Source: Siphonodentalium dalli
Lineage: Eukaryota; Mollusca; Scaphopoda; Gadilida; Siphonodentaliidae
NCBI GenBank assembly: GCA_032622095.1
Contig: CP136063.1
Coordinates: 218,071,982 to 218,135,981, forward strand
Direction of reading: 5' to 3'
DNA length: 64,000 nucleotides
Positions 1 through 11,104 of this stretch are shown piece after piece. The first letter of the stretch is position 1, and each line of letters opens with the position of its first letter. The translations under genes were made by a program, and so were the position numbers. The notes under the pieces are model-generated. The model had not been told where the DNA came from. It saw nothing but the letters and a program-made list of their open reading frames with translations, and searched no databases.

Positions 1-96
1 ACACTAGTGACAGAATGGGGAACAATTACTTATTTTTAACCCGAACTCCCACTCATAGGACAAGGCCCATGCTAGGTTTATACAGTATATATAGTA

Positions 97-899
97 CTAG
101 AAGGTGACCCGACTTCGTCCGGGCTATTAAAAAACCAAATTTCAAGTCGATTGCTCCACCCGTTTCCTAGATCTGGTCTGCGCATGCGCGAAGCTGGTGT
201 CGCACGTGCTCGGCGACCCGATAAAATTCGTATCCGGGGCAAGATACATTCACATACCAAATTTAAAGTCAATATCTCAACCCGTTTCCTAGATCTGGTC
301 TGCGCATGCGCGAAGCTGGTGTCGCACGTGCTCGGCGACCCGATAAAATTCGTATCCGGGGCAAGATATATTCACATACCAAATTTCAAGTCGATAGCTA
401 CACCCGTTTCCGAGATATATAGCCCAATGTCATTTGCGGATACCTCGGCCGGTGATGAGTTAACGCGACACAGTCAAATGCATCGGCAGGGTGAGAGTTA
501 ACGTAATCTAACTTTATGACCTCTGACGACGTCATAGAAATTACGCATTGATTTTATCCCGATAAAAGCATCGGACCACTTGTACCTAATAATTGAGGCA
601 GATAACTAAAACGGATACATACATATTATATATCGTTGGAAAGAGGACACGCCACAGATTCTAACCGTGCAAATTATATGACTGGCAATTTATTATTCGC
701 GCTATATCGAATCGATTTGTGAGCACCGAACTGAAATATATTAGCGCAAAAACGGCGTAAAAACAGATTTGACCTCCGCACGTGAAAAGTTGACCTCGCA
801 CGGACAAATAAATATGCCTATGTTCGTCTCCGGCCGAAAACACATCCAAATACCAAATTTCATCGAAATTGGCTTAGTCGTTTTGGAGTCCATCGATTT

Positions 900-941
<42 letters not shown>

Positions 942-976
942 AACACATACACAGATCTTTCAAAATATATAATAGA
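97..976 (-). mobile_element. non-autonomous Helitron, chimeric HelA/HelC
   Basis: On the minus strand the element starts TCTATTATATATTTTG at 976 and ends CTAG at 97-100. The 3' hairpin (GCCCGGAC, GAA, GTCGGG on the minus strand) lies a few bases inside. It sits between host A and T with no target duplication, the canonical Helitron pattern, and the empty site is at 18108/18109. After the start comes a long TG/CA run (about 903-936), then HelA-like head sequence to about 740, then a middle module (about 500-660) shared with 52140-52400, then two to three copies of the HelC 122-bp unit with GCGCATGCGC cores. No helicase or Rep coding is present. Confidence 0.88.
903..936. repeat. (CA)n microsatellite
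   Basis: Uninterrupted CA repeat inside the Helitron at 97-976, about 40-70 bases from its 5' end. The HelA, HelB and HelC elements of the window carry a TG- or TCTG-rich run at the same relative place, so the run belongs to the element rather than the host. Confidence 0.9.
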
Positions 977-1562
977 TGTTCAAAGAGTAATCAACACATA
1001 ATGCAACATTTAGCTGACACACGCTGTGCTTACAAAATATCTCGTTACACCAGTGCTATTGAATAAACCTAAAATTTCAATTGCGTACACAAGAGATGAT
1101 TGGTTCACAATAATATGTGTAATCGCTCATCTGTTTGAGTTCGGGCTGTTTTCATATAATTTTGTCTTCTGATTTAAAATAATTTAGGAAAGAACAGGGA
1201 TCGTTCACCATCAGCCCACTTGGTATATCTAATTGTTACATCAGTGACATCAAAATTGCGGACATGGTTTCAAACATAATTTACTGAAGAAAGTAAGTGT
1301 TGTTAGTTAGAACGTCTCACATACAAGCTGTAAACATTATAATATTTGTTTCAGAATGCAACACATGTCTTTATTGAAATACAATGGCATGACATGAGCA
1401 GCTGATCTGGTTTCATCTAAATATCTTGTCAGGGACACCAGTGACATTCAGGAGAGATATGTTTTTGTTTTGTTTAAAGAATCTATAAAGCCTTTGACCG
1501 AACACGATGATATTGTGAACACATGCATATGCTATGTGTTTATTAGTTATGAATTAACATTA

Positions 1563-2216
1563 ATAATGGCACTAGTCGATATGCATATATATCATGTACG
1601 ACCGCCTAGAGTGATAATGGTACCAGTCGGTATGCATATACATTTGCTGTACGGCGACAAAATAAGCCTTCTTATATCTTTTTACTTTAAACATATTTTA
1701 TTCGTATATAAATATACAAAAGGGATCGGGGCACAAGTTATTTCAACTTAGGTAGTCCCTCTCCCGTACAAAATTTACAATACATTGTTATAAGATGACA
1801 AAAGGCGATAACAGAAACGTTTGTACATGGTGAGAAAACAATTTGAATTTGCATTATGTCGAATAACATCTTTCAGCGTATGTTTATGGATTACCAATTA
1901 GAACGAGCATAAATATGTGCATATCTATATCTATTGTGATATTTAAGGAAGATGTAAATATAGATTGCAAGGCTATGTATGTATCAAACATTTGACTGTA
2001 ATGTTAAGCTAAATGTGTATAGTAGTGAATTTGGCGATTCGCCAGATGACGCCCTTGACAGTTACGCTGGAAGAAATTATCGATGTGAATACAAATGGTA
2101 CATGGATGTGGCAATCCGAATGAGGGAGGGGTGTCTAGCAATGTTTGTAATTGGTGTATATTGAGCGATTTGTGGTTGACATTGGATTGTGGCTATATGT
2201 CAACGCAGCCAGACGT
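1563..2216. other. unassigned intergenic stretch
   Basis: AT-rich sequence with no supportable gene. About 1564-1612 and 1613-1660 are two diverged tandem copies of a motif containing AATGG, CAGTCGG/TAGTCGA and TATGCATAT. Open frames here are short, with no domain-like content. Confidence 0.5.
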
Positions 2217-2820
2217 TCATGAATCGAAGCGTTTTGTCGCAGCAATATACTGTTGCACTATTTGGAAAAACCTTATATTTTCCGGAATTGAGATGTACGA
2301 TATCCCGAAAAGAAACTGATCGATGTCGGTTATAATGAAGCATTCGCGGTTTAACTTATCGTCAAGTTCCAACCGTTCATTTTGATACAAAGGGCACATA
2401 AAAAAGAAATGGTATGCATCTTCCAAAGGGTTCCCACAACTGCAAACAGGACTTTCGGCTATGTAGTTTTGATACATATCAGCACGAAGATCACTGCACC
2501 CGTTTCGAATTCGGGAATGTATCATATTATATCGTCTGAGACCTGAATAGAAATGAGGGCTCACGGGGTTTGGGGGTTGGTATACGAGTCGTAAATTGAA
2601 TTTGAAGTCAGAGAAAGGGACAACGTCGCTCATTTCAGTTGGGATTTTGTTCCAATCAGCTATCGCCGAGGGCAAAAAGGACTTTTTGTAGTGCTCAGTG
2701 TGGCATCGGTAAGAATAGAATTTTCCCGGGCGTCTGAAATTATAACTTGAGACCTGGCTAGCTCTGGGTGGGAGGATGGTAGATAGGTAATTTGGCGATT
2801 CTTATATCGTTGCATATACG
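2217..2820 (-). pseudogene. LINE (non-LTR retrotransposon) ORF2 C-terminal remnant
   Basis: Minus-strand reading from about 2820 to the stop near 2217 resembles the C-terminal tail of jockey/CR1-type LINE polymerases. It contains SFLPSAIADWNKIP, then SGLRRYNMIHSRIRNGCSDL, then the zinc-finger-like CSCGNPLEDAYHFFFMCPLY (C-x-C ... H ... C) typical of that tail. Upstream homology (YKNRQITYLPSSHPELA) lies in another frame from SYNFRRPGK...YKKSF, so at least one frameshift near 2750 breaks it. The endonuclease and catalytic RT core are absent. It is a dead 5'-truncated copy; family assignment rests on pattern recognition only. Confidence 0.65.
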
Positions 2821-3315
2821 ACTGTGTTTTTAAGTGTAAGTAAACGCCCAGATAAAAGATTACAACGACAAGTAAATAATCGACAAGCAAGATATATCTC
2901 GACAGTTTGCATTATAGAGAGAGCCCCACAAGGCGGCCGTAATGTCAATATCAAGTTAAATAAAATTCACCGCTCAACTAACAAATAAGAACGTATATAT
3001 ATACGAATGAATACTGTGGTCGGGCGTGAAGCGTCCGAGGTGATCGGAAAGATCGAAGGATTTGATCATTCACCCCCCCCCCCCCCAAATTCTACGAATG
3101 ATATCGTATCGGCATATCACTTAAAATCAGGTATTCATAAAACCCATATCTTGACGTGTCCAAATTTTACTCATTTATACGATATTTACCAGAATTCCAG
3201 ACGAGATGTGTACTTAATATGCAGGATATATAAATCACTAAGAACTGTTGGGTTCCATGTGACTTAAATATAAACGCTCTTTATATTGAGTCCATTAGTC
3301 TGTATGTTATTATAA
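2821..3315. other. unassigned stretch with poly-C tract
   Basis: No gene is supportable. A poly-C run lies near 3070-3086. The remainder is ordinary AT-rich DNA. Confidence 0.4.
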
Positions 3316-3410
3316 TCTATTATATATTTTGGGAAATATGTGAGGGTGTGTGTGTGTGTCTGTCTGTCTGTGTGTTCGCGATGGACTCGAAAATCGAAAT
3401 CACGTATACA
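3316..3410 (+). mobile_element. HelA-type Helitron, 5' fragment
   Basis: Starts TCTATTATATATTTTGGG directly after an A. It continues into a TG/TCTG run and the family phrase GCGATGGACTCGAAAA, then the similarity stops. It is a 3'-truncated HelA head with no hairpin or CTAG end. Confidence 0.75.
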
Positions 3411-4681
3411 TGCCTACAGGCTTTATGATAGAATTCAGAAAAGAATCAGGTTCTGGCTTTTCATCAGCATTCTGTTTAACATAATGACCGAACTGCTGAG
3501 TAAACAGCCACGACTTTGCTGACAGCAAGGTTGTGTGGAATTGTTTGGTCACCTTGTGATCAAATAAATCTTTGCTGACTTTCCGATTACAGTCCACATT
3601 ATTATATTTTACTGTTGCGCTGCTGCAGGGATAAATGCAGTTCACCCCACACCTGTCAAATTCTTCCACATGCATACAATATTTATATGAAGTTATTGTA
3701 TACTGTAACGTATATGTTGCATATAATTATGTACATGGATCATGCAGTAGACGGGAATATAAATGTACCGACTGATACTTATATATTAAGATTAAATCGA
3801 CCAACAAGCTGCAGTTCACGATCAAACACATAATGGAAAGCAAAGTGTGTCGCATTGAACGCGTCAATCATTATTATGGCCTATTTTCGAGCATTATGAG
3901 TGATTGATCTTCAGAAAGAACAAAACAAAATCAAATATGGCTGATACTGTGGCGCCAGTACTGCGGTTCCGATAATGTTCTCAGTGCAGATCCGTATCGA
4001 ATGTCCTGGTGCCGACGGTACTTTGCGAACCCTGACACCGATACTTAATATGTCTAAATCTGACAATTCACAGTATGACAATTGTTACCCCCATTGGATT
4101 TATTGTTTCGAACACTAAATTATTAATTGAGAACATCACATGTTCGAATATATATTCTATTCATGCATATATAGAGTGCTACGGACTATGCACTATTGTC
4201 GTATTCGTTTGAAAGTTATTATGCGAATGCCAGAAGTGTCCCAGTGCATGCATGTTTTAGAGTACGTACCACGTGTCAGAAATCAGCTTGGGATATATGT
4301 TTCTCTTTAGTTAAAACATATTTCAAATGGACATGGTTTTCGCCGTTTTTTTGTTGTTGTTGTTAGTAACCGGAACACATTCCGTGTCCGTTAACCCATT
4401 TCCAAGAATATACACGCCCTATATGCCATGTTTATCCTATATGTGTGCTGTTAATGTGCACACCATGGGAGGGTTTCGGTCACTGTTCACATAACTGTGG
4501 TGACATGGACTCAATTGTGTAAAGATGCTCAAGTCGTATGTGCACAATATTTTAGCACCCGATATGTTAGTTACATGCATCTGAGCCGAGTAACACATAG
4601 TAGCTAAGCTGTTACGATCTGAATCAATCAATATATTAACATAATTATGGAAATCCATGGTGGACTAAATGCTTTATATAT
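3411..4681. other. unassigned intergenic stretch
   Basis: AT-rich, with short random open frames only. I see no domain, RNA gene or repeat with a partner in the window. Confidence 0.4.
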
Positions 4682-4840
4682 GCAATCAACGTCGTTTTCG
4701 ATGCATCTGTCGGCGTATAGAAGTGTCGGATGCCGAATTACATACTGTATAATTTCGCGAAGCGAAATTATACAAAGTATGTAGTTCGGCATCCGACACT
4801 TCTATACGCCGACAGATGCATCGAAAACGACGTTGATTGC
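4682..4840. repeat. near-perfect 159-bp palindrome (foldback MITE)
   Basis: GCAATCAACGTCG at the left end is matched by CGACGTTGATTGC at the right end. The arms, about 75 bp each, pair almost perfectly through CGGCGTATAGAAGTGTCGG to a short centre around TTCGCGAAGCGAA. The flanks are AT-rich and no certain target duplication is visible. The shape is that of a foldback MITE. Confidence 0.85.
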
Positions 4841-5755
4841 TTATAATTACGACAATCCGCATAAATTAGTTGGTGATTAAACAAGTTCTTTTTAAAGAAA
4901 CTATATTAAAAACACTAAGATAGTAAAAATACCCAAGTGATATTTGTGTCTGGACTCAGCTGCTCTTTTAACCGAAATGGGAAATTGGGTCGAGAATAAA
5001 TTGGGCGACCGACCGGAAGTTAGAGATGAACACACACAATTCGATCGCTGTTTCCGACATTCCAACTACACAAAAGCAAGAGACCACACCCGTAAACTAT
5101 TAAACTGTACTTGCTGGTGTAAATTTCACTTATTTAAAACGATTCTAGAACATCATGTATTGTCATAAAGGCAGTCCGATTCGATAGCGATTCCGAAGCG
5201 GTGTTCCCAAACTTCGCCACCGAATTTGTGGTCTCCGGCGACTCGAAAAGTAAACAGTCGCTACAAAGGTGCATTCTATGCTCTCATGACCACTGCCATG
5301 TCATATTATTATTGGCACGAAGCTGGATAAATGCTATTACTAATGGTGGAATAGTTATGTAATACATTGTTTTATCCCCAAATAAATTAATGTACTATTT
5401 TGCTGTTTAATCGGCGATAATTTTTCGCTGATATTTGGCGTCTTGCGTTACCACTAGAAACGGAAGTGATTTCTTGCGATTTGATTGGTGGACAAAATAA
5501 AAATCCGGATAAATTCGCCCCATGGATATTCGACTTGGTTTGCGAACTTTTAAAGGTATCACTACCCCCAGTGATGCGGGAAACGACACTTCCCTCCACT
5601 GATAGATATTGTCGCTACCAAGCGTATATAAGGGCCTTGGCCAATCAAATGCACGCATTTTAGTCAAAGCGAAAGTAGTTGTAATTATAATTATTTATGG
5701 GTCTCGATTAATTATAAAAAAACGTGTAGTTGACTCTGAATCTTCAAATTATCTA
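4841..5755. other. unassigned stretch left of the Helitron array
   Basis: No recognisable gene. Around 5620-5650 TATATAAGGG is followed by a CCAATCA motif; in this order it does not make a convincing promoter. The last host base before the Helitron array is A at 5755. Confidence 0.4.
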
Positions 5756-6265
5756 TCTCATATATATTTTGAAGACCTCTGTCTGTATGTATGTTTGTTT
5801 GTCTGTCTGTCTGTCATTTATACAAATCTACGATTCTCGACAGATCGGGACGAAACTTGGTACGTGTGTGTAGTTTGACCAGGCGGTGAACGTTGTCGTA
5901 TTGGCGAGCCCGTGCGGCGCCCGATTCGCGCATGCGCAGACGAGATCTCGGAAACGGGTGGAGCTATCGACTTGAAATTTGCTATGTGAATGTATCTTGC
6001 CCCGGATACGAATTTTATCGGGTCGCCGAGCCCGTGCGACACCAGCTTCGCGCATGCGCAGACGAGATCTCGGAAACGGGTGGAGCTATCGACTTGAAAT
6101 TTGCTATGTGAATGTATCTTGCCCCGGATACGAATTTTATCGGGTCGCCGAGCCCGTGCGACGCCAGTTTCGCGCATGCGCAGACCAGATCTCGGAAACG
6201 GGTAGAGCTATCTACTTGAAATTTGTTTTTTGAATAGCCCGGACAACGTCGGGCTCATCGTCTAG
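5756..6265 (+). mobile_element. Helitron array unit 1 (HelC-1)
   Basis: Starts TCTCATATATATTTTG after host A and ends with the hairpin GCCCGGAC-AAC-GTCGGGC followed 7 nt later by CTAG (6262-6265). A TCTG-rich run follows the start. The body holds three copies of the 122-bp HelC unit, each with GCGCATGCGCAGAC and GGAAACGGGTGGAGCTATC. No protein is encoded. The element is non-autonomous and would need a Rep/helicase from elsewhere. Confidence 0.85.
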
Positions 6266-6814
6266 TCTCATATATATTTTGAAGACCTCTGTCTGTCTGT
6301 CTGTTTGTCTGTCTGTTTGTCTGTCATTAATACAAATCTACGATTCTCGACCGATCGGTACTAAACTTGGTACGTGCGTGTAGTTTGACCAGGCGGTCGT
6401 CGTTGTCGTATTGGCGAGCCCGTGTGGCGCCCGCTTCGCGCATGCGCAGACGAGATCTCGGAAACGGGTGGACCTATCGACTTGAAATTTGCTATGTGAA
6501 TGTATCTTGCCCCGGATACGAATTTTATCGGGTCGCCGAGCCCGTGCGACGCCAGCTTCGCGCATGCGCAGACGAGATCTCGGAACGGGTGGAGCTATCG
6601 ACTTGAAATTTGGCATGTGAATGTATCTTGCCCCGGATACGAATTTTATCGGGTCGCCGAGCCCGTGCGACGCCAGCTTCGCGCATGCGAAGACGAGATC
6701 TCGGAAACGGGTGGAGCTATCGACTTGCGCAGACCATATCTCGGAAACGGGTGGAGCTATCGACTTGAAATTTGGTTTTTGAATAGCCCGGACAACGTCG
6801 GGCTCATCGGCTAG
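6266..6814 (+). mobile_element. Helitron array unit 2 (HelC-2)
   Basis: Begins TCTCATATATATTTTG immediately after the CTAG of unit 1 and ends CTAG at 6811-6814. It has the same head, TCTG run and hairpin as unit 1. It carries three full 122-bp units plus a collapsed partial unit near 6700-6770, showing copy-number change inside the element. Confidence 0.85.
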
Positions 6815-7446
6815 TCTCATATATATTTTGAAGACCGCTGTCTGTCTGTCTGTTTGTCTGTTTGTCTGTCTGTCATTAATACAAATCTACGATTCTCGAC
6901 CGATCGGGACGAAACTTGGTACGTGTATGTAGTTTGACCAGGCGGTGGACGTTGTCGTATTGGCGAGCCCGTGCGGCGCCCGCTTCGCGCATGCGCAGAC
7001 GAGATCTCGGAAACGGGTGGAGCTATCGACTTGAAATTTGCTATGTGAATGTATCTTGCCCCGGATACGAATTTTATCGGGTCGCCGAGCCCGTGCGACG
7101 CCAGCTTCGCGCATGCGCAGACGAAATCTCGGAAACGGGTGGAGCTATCGACTTGAAATTTGGTATGTGAATGTATCTTGCCCCGGATACGAATTTTATC
7201 GGGTCGTCGAGCCCGTGCGACACCAGCTTCGCGCATGCGCAGACCAGATCTCGGAAACGGGTGGAGCTATCGACTTGAAATTTGGTATGTGAATGTATCT
7301 TGCCCCGGATACGAATTTTAGCGGGTCGCCGAGCCCGTGCGACGCCAGCTTCGCGCATGCGCAGACCAGATCTCGGAAACGGGTGGAGCTATCGACTTGA
7401 AATTTGGTTTTTGAATAGCCCGGACAACGTCGGGCTCATCGGCTAG
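6815..7446 (+). mobile_element. Helitron array unit 3 (HelC-3)
   Basis: Begins directly after the CTAG of unit 2 and ends CTAG at 7443-7446. It contains four 122-bp units, measured from the repeating CGAGCCCGTGCG phrase at 6964, 7086, 7208 and 7330. Otherwise it is nearly identical to units 1 and 2, which suggests recent activity. Confidence 0.85.
6964..7446 (+). repeat. 122-bp minisatellite inside HelC-3
   Basis: Four tandem units of exactly 122 bp, each with one palindromic GCGCATGCGC core. The unit length is not a multiple of three, so the long open frames in this region change frame every unit and are not genes. Confidence 0.9.
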
Positions 7447-8660
7447 TCTATACTATATATTTTGAGACTTCGTATATATGTGTGTATGTGTGTGTGTGTG
7501 TACTTCATAGAATCCAAAACGCGTGTACAGATTGAGCTCAAACTTCCTATGTAAGTGTCAAATCCCACCGACACGACCGTGGTCGCAGTTTAGAAAAGCT
7601 CAGAGCACCCGTTCTCCAATCTCAAATCACCGCAAAGGCACGGCGTGGGTTAACCAAGTGATTATTTAATGAGCGTTTGTTTTTGACGCATCTCTATAAA
7701 GAGCGTCTGTTTGCCATTCAACGCTATTTGCATCTGCAGAGAGATATACGGAACATACATTAAATTTAAAAAACATTTGTTTCTGACCAACCCTGCGAGC
7801 ACGGATGGCGCGCTTTGTTTTTACAGTATATAGTTATATACCGAAATCATCCCAGATAATCACGAATATAGCATCAGATTTCTCCCCAGATATACCGTTA
7901 TAAAAAGCTACTGGAATCTGCCAATCTACGGGAAATTCCAGGGAATGCCGATTGAGCTCAAACTTGCTACCCACGGGAAGTGTCATATATATGAGTGTGT
8001 CCTTTATAGACTCGAACCGATTGAGCTCAAACTTGCTAAATAAGAAAATAGCCCCCAAGCCGTAAATATCAACAACAACGATATTGCTACCTACGGGGAG
8101 CAACGTTATTAGCATCTGCAGAATTATGCAGAGAGAAAATGCTTTCCTATTTTTAGAACGCAACACATGTTTACGTCGCGTTGGTGATTGAGGTTCACAA
8201 CGGGGTTAATTGACTGTCCGCTCTTTGCGACGATGAGGTTCACGGCGGGGACTATTGACCAACACTCACAATTTCGTCTTTTGCATCAGATACCAACACC
8301 TCGACCGATCGGGACGAAACTTGGTACGTGAGTGTAGTTTGACCAGGTGGTCGTCGCTGTCGTATTGGCGAGCCCGTGCGACGCCCGTGCAGCGCATGCG
8401 CAGACGAGATCTCGGAAACGGGTGGAGCTATCGACTTGAATTTTGCTATGTGAATGTATCTTGCGCCGGGTACAAATTTTATCGGGTCGCCGAGTCCGTG
8501 CGACGCCAGCTTCGCGCATGCGCAGACCAGATCTCGGAAACGGGTGGAGCTACCGGGTACAAATTTTTCTTATTGAAACGCGTGGAGCTAAAAATTAAAA
8601 AAAAATATTAAAAAAATGTCATGTTTCGGACAAGCCGCCGGTGGCGGGCTAACCTGCTAG
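7447..8660 (+). mobile_element. Helitron array unit 4 (HelB-1, HelC segment inside)
   Basis: Starts TCTATACTATATATTTTG after the CTAG of unit 3. It ends with the HelB hairpin CCGCC-GGT-GGCGG, then GCTAACCTG and CTAG (8657-8660). The first 650 bases are nearly identical to HelB-3 (11894-12541), with repeated TTGAGCTCAAACTT phrases. From about 8283 to 8550 it carries HelC sequence with two GCGCATGCGCAGAC cores, so it is a chimera or nested copy. Confidence 0.8.
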
Positions 8661-9865
8661 TACTATATATTTTGAGACTTCCGTATGTGTGTGTGTACTT
8701 TATAGAATCGAAAACGACTGCACCCATCGAGCTCAAATTTCGTATACAAGTGTAAAAACACACGAACACCGTAGTTGTCGCGTTTTGGAGAAGCTCTGAT
8801 CACCCTTTATCCACCCCCAAATCACCGCAAAGGCACGGCGTGGGTTAATCAAGTGATTATTTAATGAGCGTTTGTTTTTGACGCATCGCTATAAAGAGCG
8901 TCTGTTTACCATTCAACGTTATTAGCATCTGCAGAGAGATATACGGGAACATTGAGTGGTTTCCTATGCGGGGAGATTTATTGGATGCCATAGTACTCTT
9001 ACAACATCATTGTTATAGTATGTATGACACTTAGGTCAGGACTTAGGGGGGTAGTTATAGGCATAATGCTTCTCAGAAATCCAGGTTACAAACCAACACT
9101 CACAATTTCGTATTTACGCAAACGTATACGGGGCTTTCCTATTTTTAGAACGCAACACATGACACCAAACAAAATTCCGTCGCGTTGGTGATGGCGTTCA
9201 CGGCGGGATTAATTGACTGTCCGCTCTTTGCGAGGATGGGGTTCTCGACGGGATTAACTTTGCGGGGACTATTGACCATCTCGTAAGGGTGGACAACCTC
9301 TGTCAGGGGCTGCTCAATGGCCACGTGCAGGTTAAATAAAATCATACCTCTTCTGGGTCTGGGCGTAAAAACACACGGGGATCGTCGACGTCGCATTGTG
9401 TGAAACATTCTTATGTCTGTCGTTCCTAGGAACGGGGGAATTTTTCATCGGGTCAGTCTTAACCTTCAAACGGGTACCCACAAATTATATATTGTGACCC
9501 CGACATGACCTTGACCTTGAAAATGATCAATTCAAGGTCAAATCGGGTAAAATATTGAAAAACCCAATATCGTTCCTAGGAAGGGGGGATTTCATCGGGT
9601 AAATTTTTCCGCCAGAAACAAAAAATTAAAAAATTCAGAAAAAAAATATATTAAATTAAAAAAATTCAGAAAAAAAATATATTACATTTAAAAAACATTA
9701 AATTAATATTAAAAAATAAACATGTCATAAAATGTCATGTTTCGGAAAAAATTCAGAAAAAAAATATATTACATTTAAAAAACATTAAATTAATATTAAA
9801 AAATAAACATGTCATAAAATGTCATGTTTCGGACAAACGCCGCCGGTGGCGGGCTAACCTGCTAG
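8661..9865 (+). mobile_element. Helitron array unit 5 (HelB-2)
   Basis: Follows CTAG directly but begins TACTATATATTTTG, so four bases of the usual HelB start are missing while the leading T remains. It ends with the HelB hairpin and CTAG at 9862-9865. About 9496-9556 is a HelA-type TGACCTTGA/TCAAGGTCA block. Positions 9661-9746 and 9747-9832 are an exact 86-bp tandem duplication of AT-rich sequence. About 8990-9100 also resembles 19150-19290. Confidence 0.8.
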
Positions 9866-10494
9866 TCTATTATATATTTTGGGAAATCTGTGTGTGTGTG
9901 TGTGTCTGTCTGTTCGCGATGGACTCTGAAAACGGCCGAGCCGATTTCGATGAAACTTGGTACGTGAGGTTACTTTCGACCGGGGAGTGGCATCGGCCTA
10001 TTAATTTGTCCGTGTGACGTGACCTTAACCATGAAATCGGATCATTTCAAGGTCGAACGCCCGAGTATCACGGGATTTCGATAAAAATTAGTGTCTAGGG
10101 ATACTTTCGTATGGGGAGTGTCGTAAGCTTATTCGTTTGCCCGTGCGACGTGACCCTGACCTTGAAATCTGGTAAATTCAAGGTCAAATCGCCAATTTTT
10201 ATGGGATTTCGACGAAATTTGATACACAGGGTTACTTTTGTCCACTGGGTGTTTTGGACGGGTCAAATCGTGACCCCGACCTGACCATGACCTTCAAAAT
10301 GATTAATTCAAGGTCAAATCGGGTAAAACCGGATGGATTTCGACGGGTACTTTTGTCCGGGCAGTATTTTGGACGGGTCAAATCGTGACCCCACATGACC
10401 TTGACCGTCAAAATGGACAATTCAAGGTCAAATCGCGCAATTTGCCTAAAAGCAGAGGGGAAACAGCCCGGACGAAGTCGGGTCCACCTGCTAG
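9866..10494 (+). mobile_element. Helitron array unit 6 (HelA-1)
   Basis: Starts TCTATTATATATTTTGGG directly after CTAG and ends with the hairpin CCCGGAC-GAA-GTCGGG, then CTAG at 10491-10494. It carries a TG-rich run, the GATGAAACTTGGTACG phrase, and several TGACCTTGA / TCAAGGTCA motifs in both orientations. No coding sequence. Confidence 0.85.
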
Positions 10495-11104
10495 TCTATT
10501 ATATATTTTGGGAAATCTGTGTGTCTGTGTCTGTGTGTTCGCGATGGACTCGAAAACGGCAGAGCCGATTTAGATGAAACTTGGTATATGGGGGTACTTC
10601 CGGCCGCGGAGAGGCATGGGCCTGTTAATTTGCCCGTGCGACGTGACCTTGACCTTGAAATCGGGTCATTTCAAGGTCAAACGCCCGAGTATCACGGGAT
10701 TTCGATGAAAATTAGTGTCTGTGAGTACTTTCGTATGGGGAGTGTCGTAAGCATATTCGTTTGCCCGTTCGACGTGACCTTGACCTTGAAATCGGGTCAA
10801 TTCACGGTCAAATCGCGAATTTTGATACGTGGGGTTACCTTTGTCCACTTAGTGTTTTGGACGGGTCGAGTCGTGACCCCGACCTGACCTTGACCTTCAA
10901 AATGATCAATTCGAGGTCAAATCGGGTAAAACCGGATGGATTTGGACGGGTACTTTTGTCGGGTACTTTTGTCCGGGCAGTGTTTTGGACGGGTCAAATC
11001 GTGACACCACCTGACCTTCAAAATGGACAATTCAAGGTCAAATCGCGCAATTCGCCGAAAAGCAGAGGGGAAACAGCCCGGACGAAGTCGGGTCCACCTG
11101 CTAG
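10495..11104 (+). mobile_element. Helitron array unit 7 (HelA-2)
   Basis: Same start and end as HelA-1, with CTAG at 11101-11104. It contains about seven exact TGACCTTGA or TCAAGGTCA motifs, including overlapping pairs in TGACCTTGACCTTGA. Confidence 0.85.

Larger units (their letters stand above)
1..1562 (+). repeat. segmental duplication, copy 1 (Helitron-filled)
   Basis: Bases 1-96 plus 977-1562 align almost base for base with 18013-18694 in the same orientation. The only large difference is the 880-bp insertion at 97-976. Scattered substitutions and small indels separate the copies, for example a shorter T run near 18605. I see no coding sequence in it. Its true left edge may lie outside the window. 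The identity ends where copy 1 continues TAATAATGG and copy 2 continues GTTCCTATC. Confidence 0.9.

Noticed and set aside
741-938. Frame encoding a Cys-Val run
   Set aside because: Translation of the CA/TG microsatellite inside the Helitron.
6964-7446. Regular repeats resembling a CRISPR array
   Set aside because: Units are contiguous 122-bp minisatellite copies with no spacers, in eukaryotic transposon sequence.
151-8611. Many overlapping Arg-rich open frames on both strands (151-501, 5818-7358, 8255-8611)
   Set aside because: They are translations of the 122-bp HelC repeat in every frame. The unit is not a multiple of three, and the same sequence is open on both strands.
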